From Leifsonia sp. 466MF (GTDB lineage: Bacteria > Actinomycetota > Actinomycetes > Actinomycetales > Microbacteriaceae): a stretch of 64,000 nt of DNA. Shown here piece after piece: positions 26,083-34,534 of this stretch (position 1 is its first letter; each line of letters opens with the position of its first letter). The notes beneath the pieces are model-generated. The model did not search any database and was not told the DNA's origin. It worked only from the letters and a program-made list of their open reading frames with translations. The position numbers and the translations under genes are program-made. The stretch lies in contig NZ_LT629696.1 of NCBI RefSeq assembly GCF_900100265.1, positions 3,286,001 to 3,350,000 on the forward strand, given 5' to 3'.

Positions 26083-28920
26083 TCAGTACGACGAGTAGAC
26101 GGTCACCTCGTCGATGGTCCACCACTGCGGCGCGACGCCGGTCTGGGTGATCCGGATGTAGCGCGCGGTGGTCGGGGCGATCGAGATCGGCCGCTTCCAG
26201 CCGTACGCGATTCCGGTGGCGGCGGTCGACCAGGTGGAGCCGTCGAGAGACGTCTCCACCGTGAAGCCGCGCGGGTAGTCCCACTTCGAACCGCTCGCGG
26301 TCTGCACGGTCACCATGGCGACCGTGCGGTTCGCGCCCATGTCGATCCGGTACCACTCACCGCCGGCCATCGCCTGCCCGCTCTGCCACGAGGTGCCGTT
26401 GGCGCCGTCGATCCCGGAGGCCGCGGACGAGCCCGCCGCGGTCGTGGAGGCGGTCGCCGTCCAGCCGGTGTGGCTGATCGCCGTCGGCGAGAAGGTGGAC
26501 AGGCCACCCGCGTACTTGGCGATCGTGCCGACGAACCGGGTGTTCTGGGTGAAGTTCGACGTTCCGAACTGGGCCAGCTTCGACTGGAACGTGGCGGCGT
26601 CGTCGCTGTTGATCACCGGGACCGGCTTGCGGTTGTCGTAGTAGAGACCCCAGTAGGCGAAGCCGTCGTCGGCAGAGCCTTTGACCTTGTACGACCAGTT
26701 CGACCACGAGACGCTCGACGCGTTCAGACCGGCCATGAACCGGGCCCAGACATCGTCGTTGTAGTACAGCGAGTACTCGCCGTAGAGGATCGGAACCCCG
26801 GGGTCGGAGAGCTTGGCCGCGAGGCCGCCCAGCTCGTTCGTCACGAGCTGGTTCTGCGCCGTCCAGTCCTTCGAGTTCGGCATGTCGTACGGGTGGTACT
26901 CGTACGCGACGTTGGTCCAGCCGTACGTCGACGGCGGCGCGATCTTGTCGAGGCCGAAGAACGCCCCGAGGAAGATCGTGTGGTCGGCGTCGATCGCCCG
27001 GACGGCGTCGTAGAGGCGGTCGTAGTACGCGCTCTTCTGGGCCACGTCGTCCGTGTCCTCGCCGTAGTCGATCAGCGGCTCGTTGATGAGGTCGTATCCC
27101 GCGACGGCGGGGTTGCCGTTGTAGCGCGTCGCGATCTTCTTCCAGATGTCCTCGACCCAGTTCTGGTAGGTGGCACTGCCCCAGAACCCGTTCGGGTTCG
27201 GACCGATGCGGCCGCAGGAGCCCCACGGGCAGCCTCCGCCCGGCACCGTGTGCAGGTCGATGAGCGTGTAGATGCCACGGGAGGCGGCCTGGCTGACGAC
27301 CCAGTCGATCTTCGTCCACGGGTTCGACTTCCACGTGCCGTCGAGGTTGAGGAACACGTTCCAGCCGATGGGCACGCGGATGAAGTTCATCCCGGTGGCC
27401 TGGATGTTGTCCAGGTCGGTCGCGGTGAACCAGGTGTCCTGATGCGTGCCGACCACCGAGGCCGTCGTCGCCGTGCCGAACCGCGAGGTCATCGTGTTCG
27501 TCAGCGAGTAGTCGTCGTTGTAGAGGCCCGCCGTGAGCTCGCCGATCGACCACCAGTTGCCCGCCGATCCGGTCTGCGTCAGGCGCACGTAGCGCGCGGC
27601 CTGGGCCGTGAACCCGATCGTGGTGGCCTTCCGCGTTCCGACGCCGGAGGCCACGGTGCTCCAGGTGGAGCCGTCTCGCGACAGCTGGAGGCTGTAGCCG
27701 CGCATCCAGTCGTCCTCATCGGTGGTGTTCTTCGCCGTGTCCGTCGTCACGTTGTTGAGCGTGACGAGTGCGCCCATGTCGACGGTCACGGTCTGCCCGG
27801 GCGCCTGGGCCGCCCCGGTCGCCCAGCGGGTCCCGGTGTTGCCGTCGAGCATGGCGGCCGGGGTCGCTCCGACCGACGAGACGACGGACCAGCCGCCGCG
27901 GTCGAGGGAGGTGCCGCTCGAGATCGCGACCTCCGCGACCGACCACCACTGCGTGGACGTCCCGTTCGAGACGATCCGGAGGTAGCGCCCGTTCTTGCTG
28001 CCCTGGAAGTCCGCCTGCGTGACCCGGTTCGAGCCGTATCCACTCGCCACCTGGGTCCAGGTGGTGTTGTCGTAGGACGTGAACACGTCGTAGATGCGCG
28101 GGTAGTCGTTGGCCGTGGCCGCGCCGGCGTCGAAGAGCACCTTGTCCATGTCGACGTTGCGGCCGAGGTCGATGGTGAGGCTCTGGCCGGGCGCCTGAGC
28201 GGCTCCCGTCTGCCACACCGTCGAGGTGTTTCCGTCGAGGACCATCTGGGCGTTGGTACCGGGCGCGCTCGCGGAGGCGGTGGCGGTGTGCGTGCCGTTG
28301 AAGAGCACCGGGTCGCTGTAGAGGTTGATCTCCCCGACCGACCACGGCGTCGCCGCCGTGCCGGTCTGAGTGGCGCGCACGTACCGGGCGACCTGCGGAG
28401 TGAACTTGACGGTGGTCAGGCCGTCCGTCCCCGCCTGGGTCGCGACGCTCGTCCAGGTGGTGCCGTTGGTGGACGTCTCGATGTTCAGGGCGCGCGGCCA
28501 CTGGCCGGCGTTGGCCGTGTTGTCGACGGTGAGCCGGTTGAAGAGCGTGTTGGCGCCCAGGTCGAGCCGGATCCACTCCCCGCCGGCCTGGTTGGCCCCG
28601 GTCGTCCAGCGGCTGGTGCCGGAGCCGTCCAGGGCGTTCGCGGCGGTGCCGGCCGACGCGGTCACGGTCCATCCGGTCCGGTCGGCCGCGAACTCGCCGA
28701 GCGGGGACATCCAGTCCTCCTGCGTGAGCCAGCCGCCGATGTTCGTTCCGCGGAGGTTGACGGTGGATCCGGTCCCCGACGCCTTCTTCAGGACGTTCCC
28801 GTTGGCCTTCAGGAAGTCGGTGGCGGTGAGAGCCGCGGCGTTGGCCGCGGTGACGGGCAGGACGGCTGTCGCCGCCACGGCCGCGGCTGTCACCAGCGCG
28901 GCCACTACGTATCGTTTCAC
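26083..28920 (-). CDS. Secreted GH5 glucanase with discoidin domains inserted in the catalytic barrel
   Basis: A 945-residue secreted enzyme. Signal peptide ends ~residue 28. The GH5 exo-glucanase start NLRGTNIGGWLTQEDWMSPLGE is at 56-76. Three F5/8-type C (CBM32-like) modules follow (~82-202, 207-336, 340-466). The barrel then resumes with a segment rich in TSRFG, DLDNIQATGMNFIRVPIGW (502-520), acid/base E614 in DLINEP, nucleophile E715 in ILYGEYS. A fourth discoidin module ends the protein (~818-945). GTG 28920 has AAGGAGG close upstream (3-base spacing). Likely an exo- or endo-beta-1,3/1,6-glucanase-like enzyme feeding the neighbouring importer; specificity is not readable. Confidence 0.88.
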   Translation of the reverse strand: MKRYVVAALVTAAAVAATAVLPVTAANAAALTATDFLKANGNVLKKASGTGSTVNLRGTNIGGWLTQEDWMSPLGEFAADRTGWTVTASAGTAANALDGSGTSRWTTGANQAGGEWIRLDLGANTLFNRLTVDNTANAGQWPRALNIETSTNGTTWTSVATQAGTDGLTTVKFTPQVARYVRATQTGTAATPWSVGEINLYSDPVLFNGTHTATASASAPGTNAQMVLDGNTSTVWQTGAAQAPGQSLTIDLGRNVDMDKVLFDAGAATANDYPRIYDVFTSYDNTTWTQVASGYGSNRVTQADFQGSKNGRYLRIVSNGTSTQWWSVAEVAISSGTSLDRGGWSVVSSVGATPAAMLDGNTGTRWATGAAQAPGQTVTVDMGALVTLNNVTTDTAKNTTDEDDWMRGYSLQLSRDGSTWSTVASGVGTRKATTIGFTAQAARYVRLTQTGSAGNWWSIGELTAGLYNDDYSLTNTMTSRFGTATTASVVGTHQDTWFTATDLDNIQATGMNFIRVPIGWNVFLNLDGTWKSNPWTKIDWVVSQAASRGIYTLIDLHTVPGGGCPWGSCGRIGPNPNGFWGSATYQNWVEDIWKKIATRYNGNPAVAGYDLINEPLIDYGEDTDDVAQKSAYYDRLYDAVRAIDADHTIFLGAFFGLDKIAPPSTYGWTNVAYEYHPYDMPNSKDWTAQNQLVTNELGGLAAKLSDPGVPILYGEYSLYYNDDVWARFMAGLNASSVSWSNWSYKVKGSADDGFAYWGLYYDNRKPVPVINSDDAATFQSKLAQFGTSNFTQNTRFVGTIAKYAGGLSTFSPTAISHTGWTATASTTAAGSSAASGIDGANGTSWQSGQAMAGGEWYRIDMGANRTVAMVTVQTASGSKWDYPRGFTVETSLDGSTWSTAATGIAYGWKRPISIAPTTARYIRITQTGVAPQWWTIDEVTVYSSY

Positions 28921-28992
28921 GATCCTCCTTGATCGGTACGCGGAACGTCTGGTCGTTCCGTCGCACGTAGCATCGCGAGGACCGTGCCCCTT

Positions 28993-29012
28993 TGTCAAGA
29001 GCTTAAATTAAG
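28993..29012 (-). promoter_or_regulatory. -35 element and CTTA-N3-TAAG site of the secreted GH5 gene
   Basis: On the minus strand TTGACA (28998-28993) is a consensus -35; a weaker GATGCT about 18 bp further on could be the -10. Just upstream of the -35 lies CTTAAATTAAG (29002-29012), an 11 bp palindrome similar to that before the GH1 operon. Confidence 0.5.
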
Positions 29013-29032
29013 TCAAACCCTAAGCGGCGACG

Positions 29033-29635
29033 TTACGCCGAGCCTCCAGGAAAGGCCCGGAGCGCGCGCTCCGCGACCGCCATCAGCGCGCGGCGGGATG
29101 CGCCGGCGGCGGCCTGCACCGCGAGGCCGGCGCTCACGGTCGAGAGGTAGCGCGCGAGCTCGGTCGGGCTCTCCCCCGGCGGAAGGTCGCCCTCCGACCG
29201 CGCGCGCCGGAAACGCTCGGCGAACCTCCGCTCGCCTGCTGCCCTGCTGTCGGCGAGGAAGCGCACGATCCGCTCGTCCTCCGGACTGCCCGCGAGGCCG
29301 CCCTGCACCGAGAGGCACCCCGCCGGCTTGCCGGGCCGGGTGATCGCCACGACGTTGCTGCGGAGGTAGTGCTCGGCGACGGCCCGTGCCGTCGGCTGGG
29401 CCAGCGCCTCGGAGACATACGCCATGTCCACCGCTGAGTAGCGCTCGACCGCGCGACGGAACGTGGCCTCCTTGTTGCCGAAGGCCGCATAGAGGCTGGG
29501 CCGTTTGATGCCCATGGCGTCCGTCAGATCGTCGAGCGTCGTCCCCTCATACCCCTGGCGCCAGAACACCTCGATCGCGCGGTCGAGCGCGTCATCGGTG
29601 TCGAATCCCCGGGGGCGCCCGCGCGTCACCGTCAT
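29033..29635 (-). CDS. TetR-family regulator
   Basis: A 200-residue AcrR/TetR regulator; HTH at ~30-60 (TTLDDLTDAMGIKRPSLYAAFGNKEATFRRAV). The C-terminal domain has the TetR_C pattern with GCLSVQGGL. Divergent from an SDR gene; the gap holds an inverted repeat with TTCTGT half-sites, so it probably represses the SDR and itself. Confidence 0.88.
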   Translation of the reverse strand: MTVTRGRPRGFDTDDALDRAIEVFWRQGYEGTTLDDLTDAMGIKRPSLYAAFGNKEATFRRAVERYSAVDMAYVSEALAQPTARAVAEHYLRSNVVAITRPGKPAGCLSVQGGLAGSPEDERIVRFLADSRAAGERRFAERFRRARSEGDLPPGESPTELARYLSTVSAGLAVQAAAGASRRALMAVAERALRAFPGGSA

Positions 29636-29706
29636 CTGCGACCCCTTTCTGTACTGATCTGGAAAAAATTATCGCTCAGATGGAATACTCGGGCAAGCCC
29701 GTGGTT

Positions 29707-29728
29707 TTCTGTACCAACTGGAACAGAA
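29707..29728. promoter_or_regulatory. Operator candidate in the tetR/SDR gap
   Basis: TTCTGT-N10-ACAGAA with inner CCA-AC-TGG complementarity gives a 22 bp near-perfect inverted repeat. A related partial copy, TTCTGTAC then TGGAA, lies at 29647-29664, nearer the tetR start. Two sites fit TetR control of both divergent promoters. Confidence 0.55.
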
Positions 29729-29754
29729 TCCAGGACAGAGAACCGGAGGACATC

Positions 29755-30531
29755 ATGAGCACCGCATCCACCACCGCAGCACCGACCACGCCCCTCACCC
29801 TCGCCGGCAAGCGAGCCCTCGTCACCGGGGGCTCCCGCGGCATCGGCGCCGGCATCGCCCGCTCGCTCGCCGCCCACGGGGCCGAGGTCGCGATCACCTA
29901 TTGGTCGTCGCCCGAGCGCGCGACGGCTCTGGTCGATGAGATCACCGCTGCGGGGGGCACAGCTGTCGCCATCCGTGCGAACAACGGAGACGCCGCGGCG
30001 GCCCGGGAGGGCGTCCGCGACGCCGTCCAGGCGCTGGGCGGCCTGGACATCCTGGTCAACAACGCGGGAGGCGGATGGTTCGAGCCGTTCACCGAGACGC
30101 CGGACGAGCACATCGAGCACACCATCGACCTCAACGTGCGCGGCACCGTGTACACGACGCAGGCGGCGCTCGAGAGCCTTCCCGACGGCGGGCGCATCAT
30201 CACGATCGGCAGCGTCAACGCCGAGCGGATCCCCTTCACCGGCGGTGCGGTCTACGGGCTCACGAAGGCCGCGATGGTCGGCTTCACCAAGGGGCTCGCG
30301 CGCGACCTCGCCGCGCGCGGCATCACCGCCAATGTGGTCCAGCCGGGCCCGATCGACACCGACGGCAACCCGGCCTCGGGCGAGGCCGGCGACTACCTCG
30401 CCGGTTTCACCGCGTTCGGCCGCTTCGGCCACAGCTCCGACGTCGGCGAGCTGGTGTCGTGGATCGCGTCCGACGCCGCGGGTTACATGACCGGCTCCGC
30501 GGTGACGATCGACGGCGGCTGGACGGCCTGA
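29755..30531 (+). CDS. Short-chain dehydrogenase/reductase
   Basis: A 258-residue classical SDR. Cofactor motif TGGSRGIG (24-31), NNAG, active-site YGLTK and the C-terminal GYMTGSAVTIDGGWTA typical of 3-oxoacyl-ACP-reductase-like SDRs. ATG 29755 has GGAGG 7 bases upstream; a longer reading from 29680 would cross the operator region. Controlled by the divergent TetR (inferred). Substrate unknown. Confidence 0.9.
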   Translation: MSTASTTAAPTTPLTLAGKRALVTGGSRGIGAGIARSLAAHGAEVAITYWSSPERATALVDEITAAGGTAVAIRANNGDAAAAREGVRDAVQALGGLDILVNNAGGGWFEPFTETPDEHIEHTIDLNVRGTVYTTQAALESLPDGGRIITIGSVNAERIPFTGGAVYGLTKAAMVGFTKGLARDLAARGITANVVQPGPIDTDGNPASGEAGDYLAGFTAFGRFGHSSDVGELVSWIASDAAGYMTGSAVTIDGGWTA

Positions 30532-30543
30532 GCCGATCGGCCC

Positions 30544-30578
30544 GCGGCCGAAGTCGGACATCGATCGACTTCGGCCGC
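30544..30578 (+). terminator. Hairpin after the SDR gene
   Basis: GCGGCCGAAGTCG (30544-30556) pairs perfectly with CGACTTCGGCCGC (30566-30578), a 13 bp stem with a 9-base loop, 12 bp after the SDR stop at 30531. No T-run. Confidence 0.75.
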
Positions 30579-30617
30579 AGGCCTGGCGCGGGGTAGACCG
30601 CTCGGTACGATGGGGGC

Positions 30618-31793
30618 ATGGTCGTCGACGCGGACTCGGTACAGCAGGCGGAGTTCCGGCGACAGCGGGCGCTCGCGGGCCTCGGCATCCTCGATTCGGG
30701 GCCGGAGGCACGGTTCGATCGCATCACGCGGTTGGCCCAGCAGCTCTTCGACGTGCCCATGGTGAGCATCACGCTCATCGACCAGAACCGCCAGTGGCGC
30801 AAGTCGCAGCTGGGCCTCACCACCGAGGCGCCGCGTGAAGGCGCGTTCTGCGATGTCACCGTGCGGCAGGATGCCGCCCTCATCGTGAGCGATGCCTCCG
30901 TCGACGAGCGGTTCAGTGAGAACCCGTTCGTCCTCGGCGACCCCCACCTCCGCTTCTATGCGGGCGAGCCGCTTCACGCCCCCGGCGGCGACGCCGTCGG
31001 CACGCTGTGCGTGCTGGACACCGTCCCCCGCGAGCTGAGCCCGGAGCAGGAGCGCGTGCTGCGCGACCTGGCGGACTGGGTGCAGGCCGAGCTCGACCGC
31101 GACGACGAACTGGACCGTGCGGCCATCGCCCAGAAGGGGCTCCTCCCCCGGCGCCAGCCGCGCGCTCCCGGCTTCGACGTCGCTGCCGCGTGCGAGCCGT
31201 CCCGCGGCGTCTCCGGCGACTTCTACGACTGGTACGACGTCGACGACGACTTCTGCGTCTCGGTCGCCGACGTCATGGGCAAGGGAATGGCCGCCGCGAT
31301 CGTCGCCGCCTCCGTGCGCACCGCTCTCCGCAGCGCGATGGACCTCGCCGACCTTCAGGCGTCCGTCGAGGCGGCCTCGCGCGTCGTCGAGGAGGACCTC
31401 GACCAGCTGGCGACGTTCGTCACCCTGTTCCACGCCCGCGTGCATCCGGACGGAACCATCGACTACCTCGACGCCGGTCATGGGCTGGCGATCATCGTGC
31501 GGCACACCGGGCGGTTCGAGCGGCTTCCCGCCGGATCCCTGCCGCTCGGTCTGCCGGTGTTCGAGCCGCGGACGCCCGGACGCATCCAGCTCGGCCCGCG
31601 CGACGCCCTCCTGTGCGTCAGCGATGGCATCCTCGATGCGCTCGGCGGCGACCACGCCCTGACCCGGTTGGAGGCCATCGTGCGCGGATCGGCGACAGCG
31701 GCGGGTGCGGTGTCCCGCATCCTCAGCGCTGCCCGGCAAGGCATCCCGATCGACGACATGACGGCCGTGGTCGTGCGACGGAGCGACCGGTGA
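30618..31793 (+). CDS. GAF-SpoIIE-type serine phosphatase (RsbU-like)
   Basis: A 391-residue signalling phosphatase. A GAF sensor domain (~20-165; ITLIDQNRQWRKSQLGL, GTLCVLDT) precedes a PP2C-type SpoIIE domain (~185-390) with metal-binding SGDFYDWYDV, ADVMGKGMAAA and late DDMTAVVV. The family dephosphorylates STAS anti-anti-sigma proteins. Its stop overlaps the GTG of the glycosyltransferase gene (GTGA), and a STAS protein and RsbW-like kinase follow, so a complete partner-switch module flanks the transferase. Confidence 0.9.
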   Translation: MVVDADSVQQAEFRRQRALAGLGILDSGPEARFDRITRLAQQLFDVPMVSITLIDQNRQWRKSQLGLTTEAPREGAFCDVTVRQDAALIVSDASVDERFSENPFVLGDPHLRFYAGEPLHAPGGDAVGTLCVLDTVPRELSPEQERVLRDLADWVQAELDRDDELDRAAIAQKGLLPRRQPRAPGFDVAAACEPSRGVSGDFYDWYDVDDDFCVSVADVMGKGMAAAIVAASVRTALRSAMDLADLQASVEAASRVVEEDLDQLATFVTLFHARVHPDGTIDYLDAGHGLAIIVRHTGRFERLPAGSLPLGLPVFEPRTPGRIQLGPRDALLCVSDGILDALGGDHALTRLEAIVRGSATAAGAVSRILSAARQGIPIDDMTAVVVRRSDR

Positions 31794-33742
31794 GGCCCGT
31801 GCTGCTGCGCGTCGTCGCGCTGCTCGCCGTCCTCGCGGGCGTGAACTACGTGGTCTGGCGGTGGCTCGCGTCGGTCAACTGGGAGGCGTGGTGGATCGCC
31901 GTCCCCCTCGTCATCGCCGAGACGTACAGCCTGGTCGACACCTTCTTCTTCGCCCTCACGATGTGGCGCATCCGCATCCGCAACGGTCCGGACGCCCCGG
32001 CCGCCGGCACCGTCGACGTGTTCATCACGACCTACGACGAGCCGGTCGACCTGGTGATGACGACGGCGGCGGCGGCCCGGCGCATCCCGTACCCGCACAC
32101 AACCTGGGTGCTGGACGACGGCGACCGGCCCGAGATGCGCGCCGCCGCCGCCCGGGAGGGTGTCGGCTACATCACGCGCACCGAGGACTGGACCGACAAG
32201 CCCCGGCACGCCAAGGCCGGCAACCTCAACAACGCCCTGCTCCAGACGGACGGCGAGTTCCTGCTCATCCTCGACGCCGACCAGATCCCCGAGCCGGAGA
32301 TCCTCGAGCGGACGCTCGGCCACTTCGCCGACCCGAAGGTCGCGCTGGTGCAGACGCCCCAGTACTTCTCGAACGTCGACGACGCCGACCTGCTCGGCAA
32401 CCAGGCGCCCCTGTTCTACGGACCCATCCAGCAGGGCAAGGACGGCTGGAACGCGGCCTTCTTCTGCGGGTCCAACGCCGTGCTGCGCCGCGATGCCCTG
32501 ATGCAGCTCGGCATCTCCGGCTACGTCCGGGACGTCGAGCGGACCGTGCGCACCTCCCTGCGCGCCGCCGAGCGGATGCTCACCAAGACCGAGCGCGCCT
32601 CCCACCTCGACCCGGAAGCGGCCGCCCTCGTCGGCGAGCTGCGCGGACACGTGCACGAGGCGAGCGAGAGCCTGCGCGCCGGACAGAGCGTCGGCGAGGT
32701 GACCTTCCGGCTCCGGGAGCAGGTGGATGCGGTCTCGCGCGCCGCCGTGCGCGGCCACCTGACCTCGGTCGAGGCGGACCTCGCGGCGATCGCGCAGCTG
32801 CCCGTCCAGGCCGACTCCGAGCTGCCGGCGTTCGTCGTCGACGAGGTCGCCCTCGACCGCCTGGCGGAGCGCGACTGGTCGCCCCTCGGGGCCATCGAGT
32901 CGGTGCAGAGCATCACCGAGGCCCTCGCCGTCGACCGTCCGGACCAGGCGCAACCGGTCATGCCGATGGCGACGATCTCCGTCACCGAGGACATGGCGAC
33001 GGCGATGCAGCTGCACGCCAACGGCTGGCGCAGCGTCTACCACCACGAGCTGCTCGCGACCGGGCTCGCCCCGGAAGACCTCGGGACGATGCTGAAGCAG
33101 CGCCTGCGCTGGGCGCAGGGAACGCTCCAGGTCATGCTCAAGGACAATCCGCTCCTCAAGCGCGGACTCGACGCCGGGCAGCGGCTCATGTACTTCGCGA
33201 CGATGTGGAGCTACCTGGCCGGCTTCGCCGCGATCGTCTACCTGGCGGCCCCCGCGATCTACCTGCTGGCGGGCGTCATGCCGGTGACCGCCTGGAGCGT
33301 CGACTTCTTCGCCCGCTTCATCCCGTACTTCGTGCTGAGCCAGCTGATGTTCCTGATCGGCGCGCACGGCATCCGCACGTGGCGCGGCCAGCAGTACGCG
33401 CTCGCCCTGTTCCCGCTGTGGATCAAGGCGTGCTGGACCTCCGCGGCCAACGTCTGGTTCAAGCGCCCCCTCGGCTTCGTCGTGACGCCGAAGGAGCGCA
33501 ACGGCCGTGCGCCCATCCCATGGCGCGAGATCTGGCCGCAGCTGACCGCGATGGCACTGCTCGTCATCGCCGCGATCATCGGAATCCTGCGCGTCATCGC
33601 GGGGACGGCCGACGGCGTCGGGACACTGGTCAACACGGTGTGGGTCGTCTACGACCTGGTCGTGCTCAGCATCATCCCCCGCGCCGCCCTGTACCGAGGC
33701 CCCGCCGCTCACGCGGCGAGGAAGGAGAACCCCCCACGATGA
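31790..33742 (+). CDS. Cellulose-synthase-like family 2 glycosyltransferase with a central insertion
   Basis: A 650-residue membrane glycosyltransferase. GT2 motifs: VLDDG (D109/D110), ILDADQ (161-165), FFCGSNAVLRR (225-234), SVTED (398-402; base TED), KQRLRW (436-441, QxxRW). Two N-terminal and several C-terminal spans form the translocation channel. Between the GSN and TED motifs, where BcsA-like enzymes have only ~10-20 residues, there is a ~150-residue helical stretch (243-395). GTG 31790 overlaps the phosphatase stop; ATGA overlaps the STAS gene. It likely makes an extracellular beta-glucan or other polysaccharide. No PilZ domain is visible. Confidence 0.88.
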   Translation: MRPVLLRVVALLAVLAGVNYVVWRWLASVNWEAWWIAVPLVIAETYSLVDTFFFALTMWRIRIRNGPDAPAAGTVDVFITTYDEPVDLVMTTAAAARRIPYPHTTWVLDDGDRPEMRAAAAREGVGYITRTEDWTDKPRHAKAGNLNNALLQTDGEFLLILDADQIPEPEILERTLGHFADPKVALVQTPQYFSNVDDADLLGNQAPLFYGPIQQGKDGWNAAFFCGSNAVLRRDALMQLGISGYVRDVERTVRTSLRAAERMLTKTERASHLDPEAAALVGELRGHVHEASESLRAGQSVGEVTFRLREQVDAVSRAAVRGHLTSVEADLAAIAQLPVQADSELPAFVVDEVALDRLAERDWSPLGAIESVQSITEALAVDRPDQAQPVMPMATISVTEDMATAMQLHANGWRSVYHHELLATGLAPEDLGTMLKQRLRWAQGTLQVMLKDNPLLKRGLDAGQRLMYFATMWSYLAGFAAIVYLAAPAIYLLAGVMPVTAWSVDFFARFIPYFVLSQLMFLIGAHGIRTWRGQQYALALFPLWIKACWTSAANVWFKRPLGFVVTPKERNGRAPIPWREIWPQLTAMALLVIAAIIGILRVIAGTADGVGTLVNTVWVVYDLVVLSIIPRAALYRGPAAHAARKENPPR

Positions 33743-34071
33743 ACATCACGACGACACTCCGCGACGACGGCGTCGCCGTCCTCGCGGTGGAGGGGCGGAT
33801 CAACCTCGTCAGCGCCCCGGACCTCCGGCGCGCCGTTCAGAGCGTCGTGGACGAGGGCAGCGCGCGCGTCGCCGTCGATCTCAGCGCCGTCGAGTTCATC
33901 GACTCCTCCGGCCTGGGCGCTCTCATCAGCGGCCTGAAGACCGCCCGCACGGCCGGTGGCGATCTGCGGCTCGCCGCTGCGACCGAGCAGGTCACCAGCG
34001 TGCTGCAGCTGACCAACCTCGACCGCATCCTGCGCGTCTACCCGTCGCCGGACGACGCCTACCGTGACTGA
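33739..34071 (+). CDS. STAS anti-sigma factor antagonist-like protein
   Basis: A 110-residue single-domain STAS protein. The phospho-acceptor region is VEFIDSSGLGAL with S56/S57. In partner switching the unphosphorylated form binds the kinase. ATG 33739 overlaps the transferase stop (ATGA) and follows AAGGAGAA. Its end overlaps the RsbW-like gene by 8 bases. Confidence 0.92.
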   Translation: MNITTTLRDDGVAVLAVEGRINLVSAPDLRRAVQSVVDEGSARVAVDLSAVEFIDSSGLGALISGLKTARTAGGDLRLAAATEQVTSVLQLTNLDRILRVYPSPDDAYRD

Positions 34072-34477
34072 GCCGTTCCGGGATGCGTTCCGGGCGCCGG
34101 CCGACCTGGAGACGATCGGTCGCGTCCACGAGAGCTTCGAGCGGCTCGCGGAGCAGCGGCCGGACCTCCCCGCGCAGGTCCGCGGGGCGTTCGAGCTGGC
34201 CGTCGTCGAGGTGGTGACGAACGTCGTCACGCACAGCGAGGACGACCGTCCGGTCCGCGTCGAGCTCGTCATCCGGACCACGACCGGTGGCCTGGAGGCG
34301 ATCATCACGGATGACGCCCCTCCCGCCGATGTGGATGTGGTCGATCCGGCCATGCCGGAGGCGGAGGACCTCGCCGAATCGGGCCGCGGCCTGGCGCTGG
34401 TGACCATGCTCGTGGACCGCTTCGAGCACGACACTCTCGACGGGACCGGCAACCGCTGGCTGCTCGCGCTCGGCTAG
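34064..34477 (+). CDS. RsbW-like histidine-kinase-fold ATPase
   Basis: A 137-residue GHKL ATPase. N-box ELAVVEVVTNVVTHSED, G1-type ITDDAPPADVD and G2-type SGRGLALVTML are visible. Such proteins phosphorylate the STAS partner on Ser and, in classical modules, bind a sigma factor. GTG at 34064 overlaps the STAS gene by 8 bases. No sigma factor gene adjoins, so the final target may be a distant sigma factor or the transferase itself. Confidence 0.9.
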   Translation: MTEPFRDAFRAPADLETIGRVHESFERLAEQRPDLPAQVRGAFELAVVEVVTNVVTHSEDDRPVRVELVIRTTTGGLEAIITDDAPPADVDVVDPAMPEAEDLAESGRGLALVTMLVDRFEHDTLDGTGNRWLLALG

Positions 34478-34534
34478 GCCGCGCTCTGCCGTCGCGCGGG
34501 GCTCCCCCTCGCGCCGGTCTCACCATCGCTGGTC

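Noticed and set aside
26077..28932. A 951-codon open frame on the plus strand opposite the secreted GH5 gene
   Set aside because: It is an antisense shadow of GC-rich coding DNA; the sequence is Arg/Val/Gly-rich with no domain, while the minus strand has a complete enzyme.
31478..33712. Long minus-strand open frame over the glycosyltransferase gene
   Set aside because: Antisense shadow of the GT2 gene, which has all its motifs on the plus strand.
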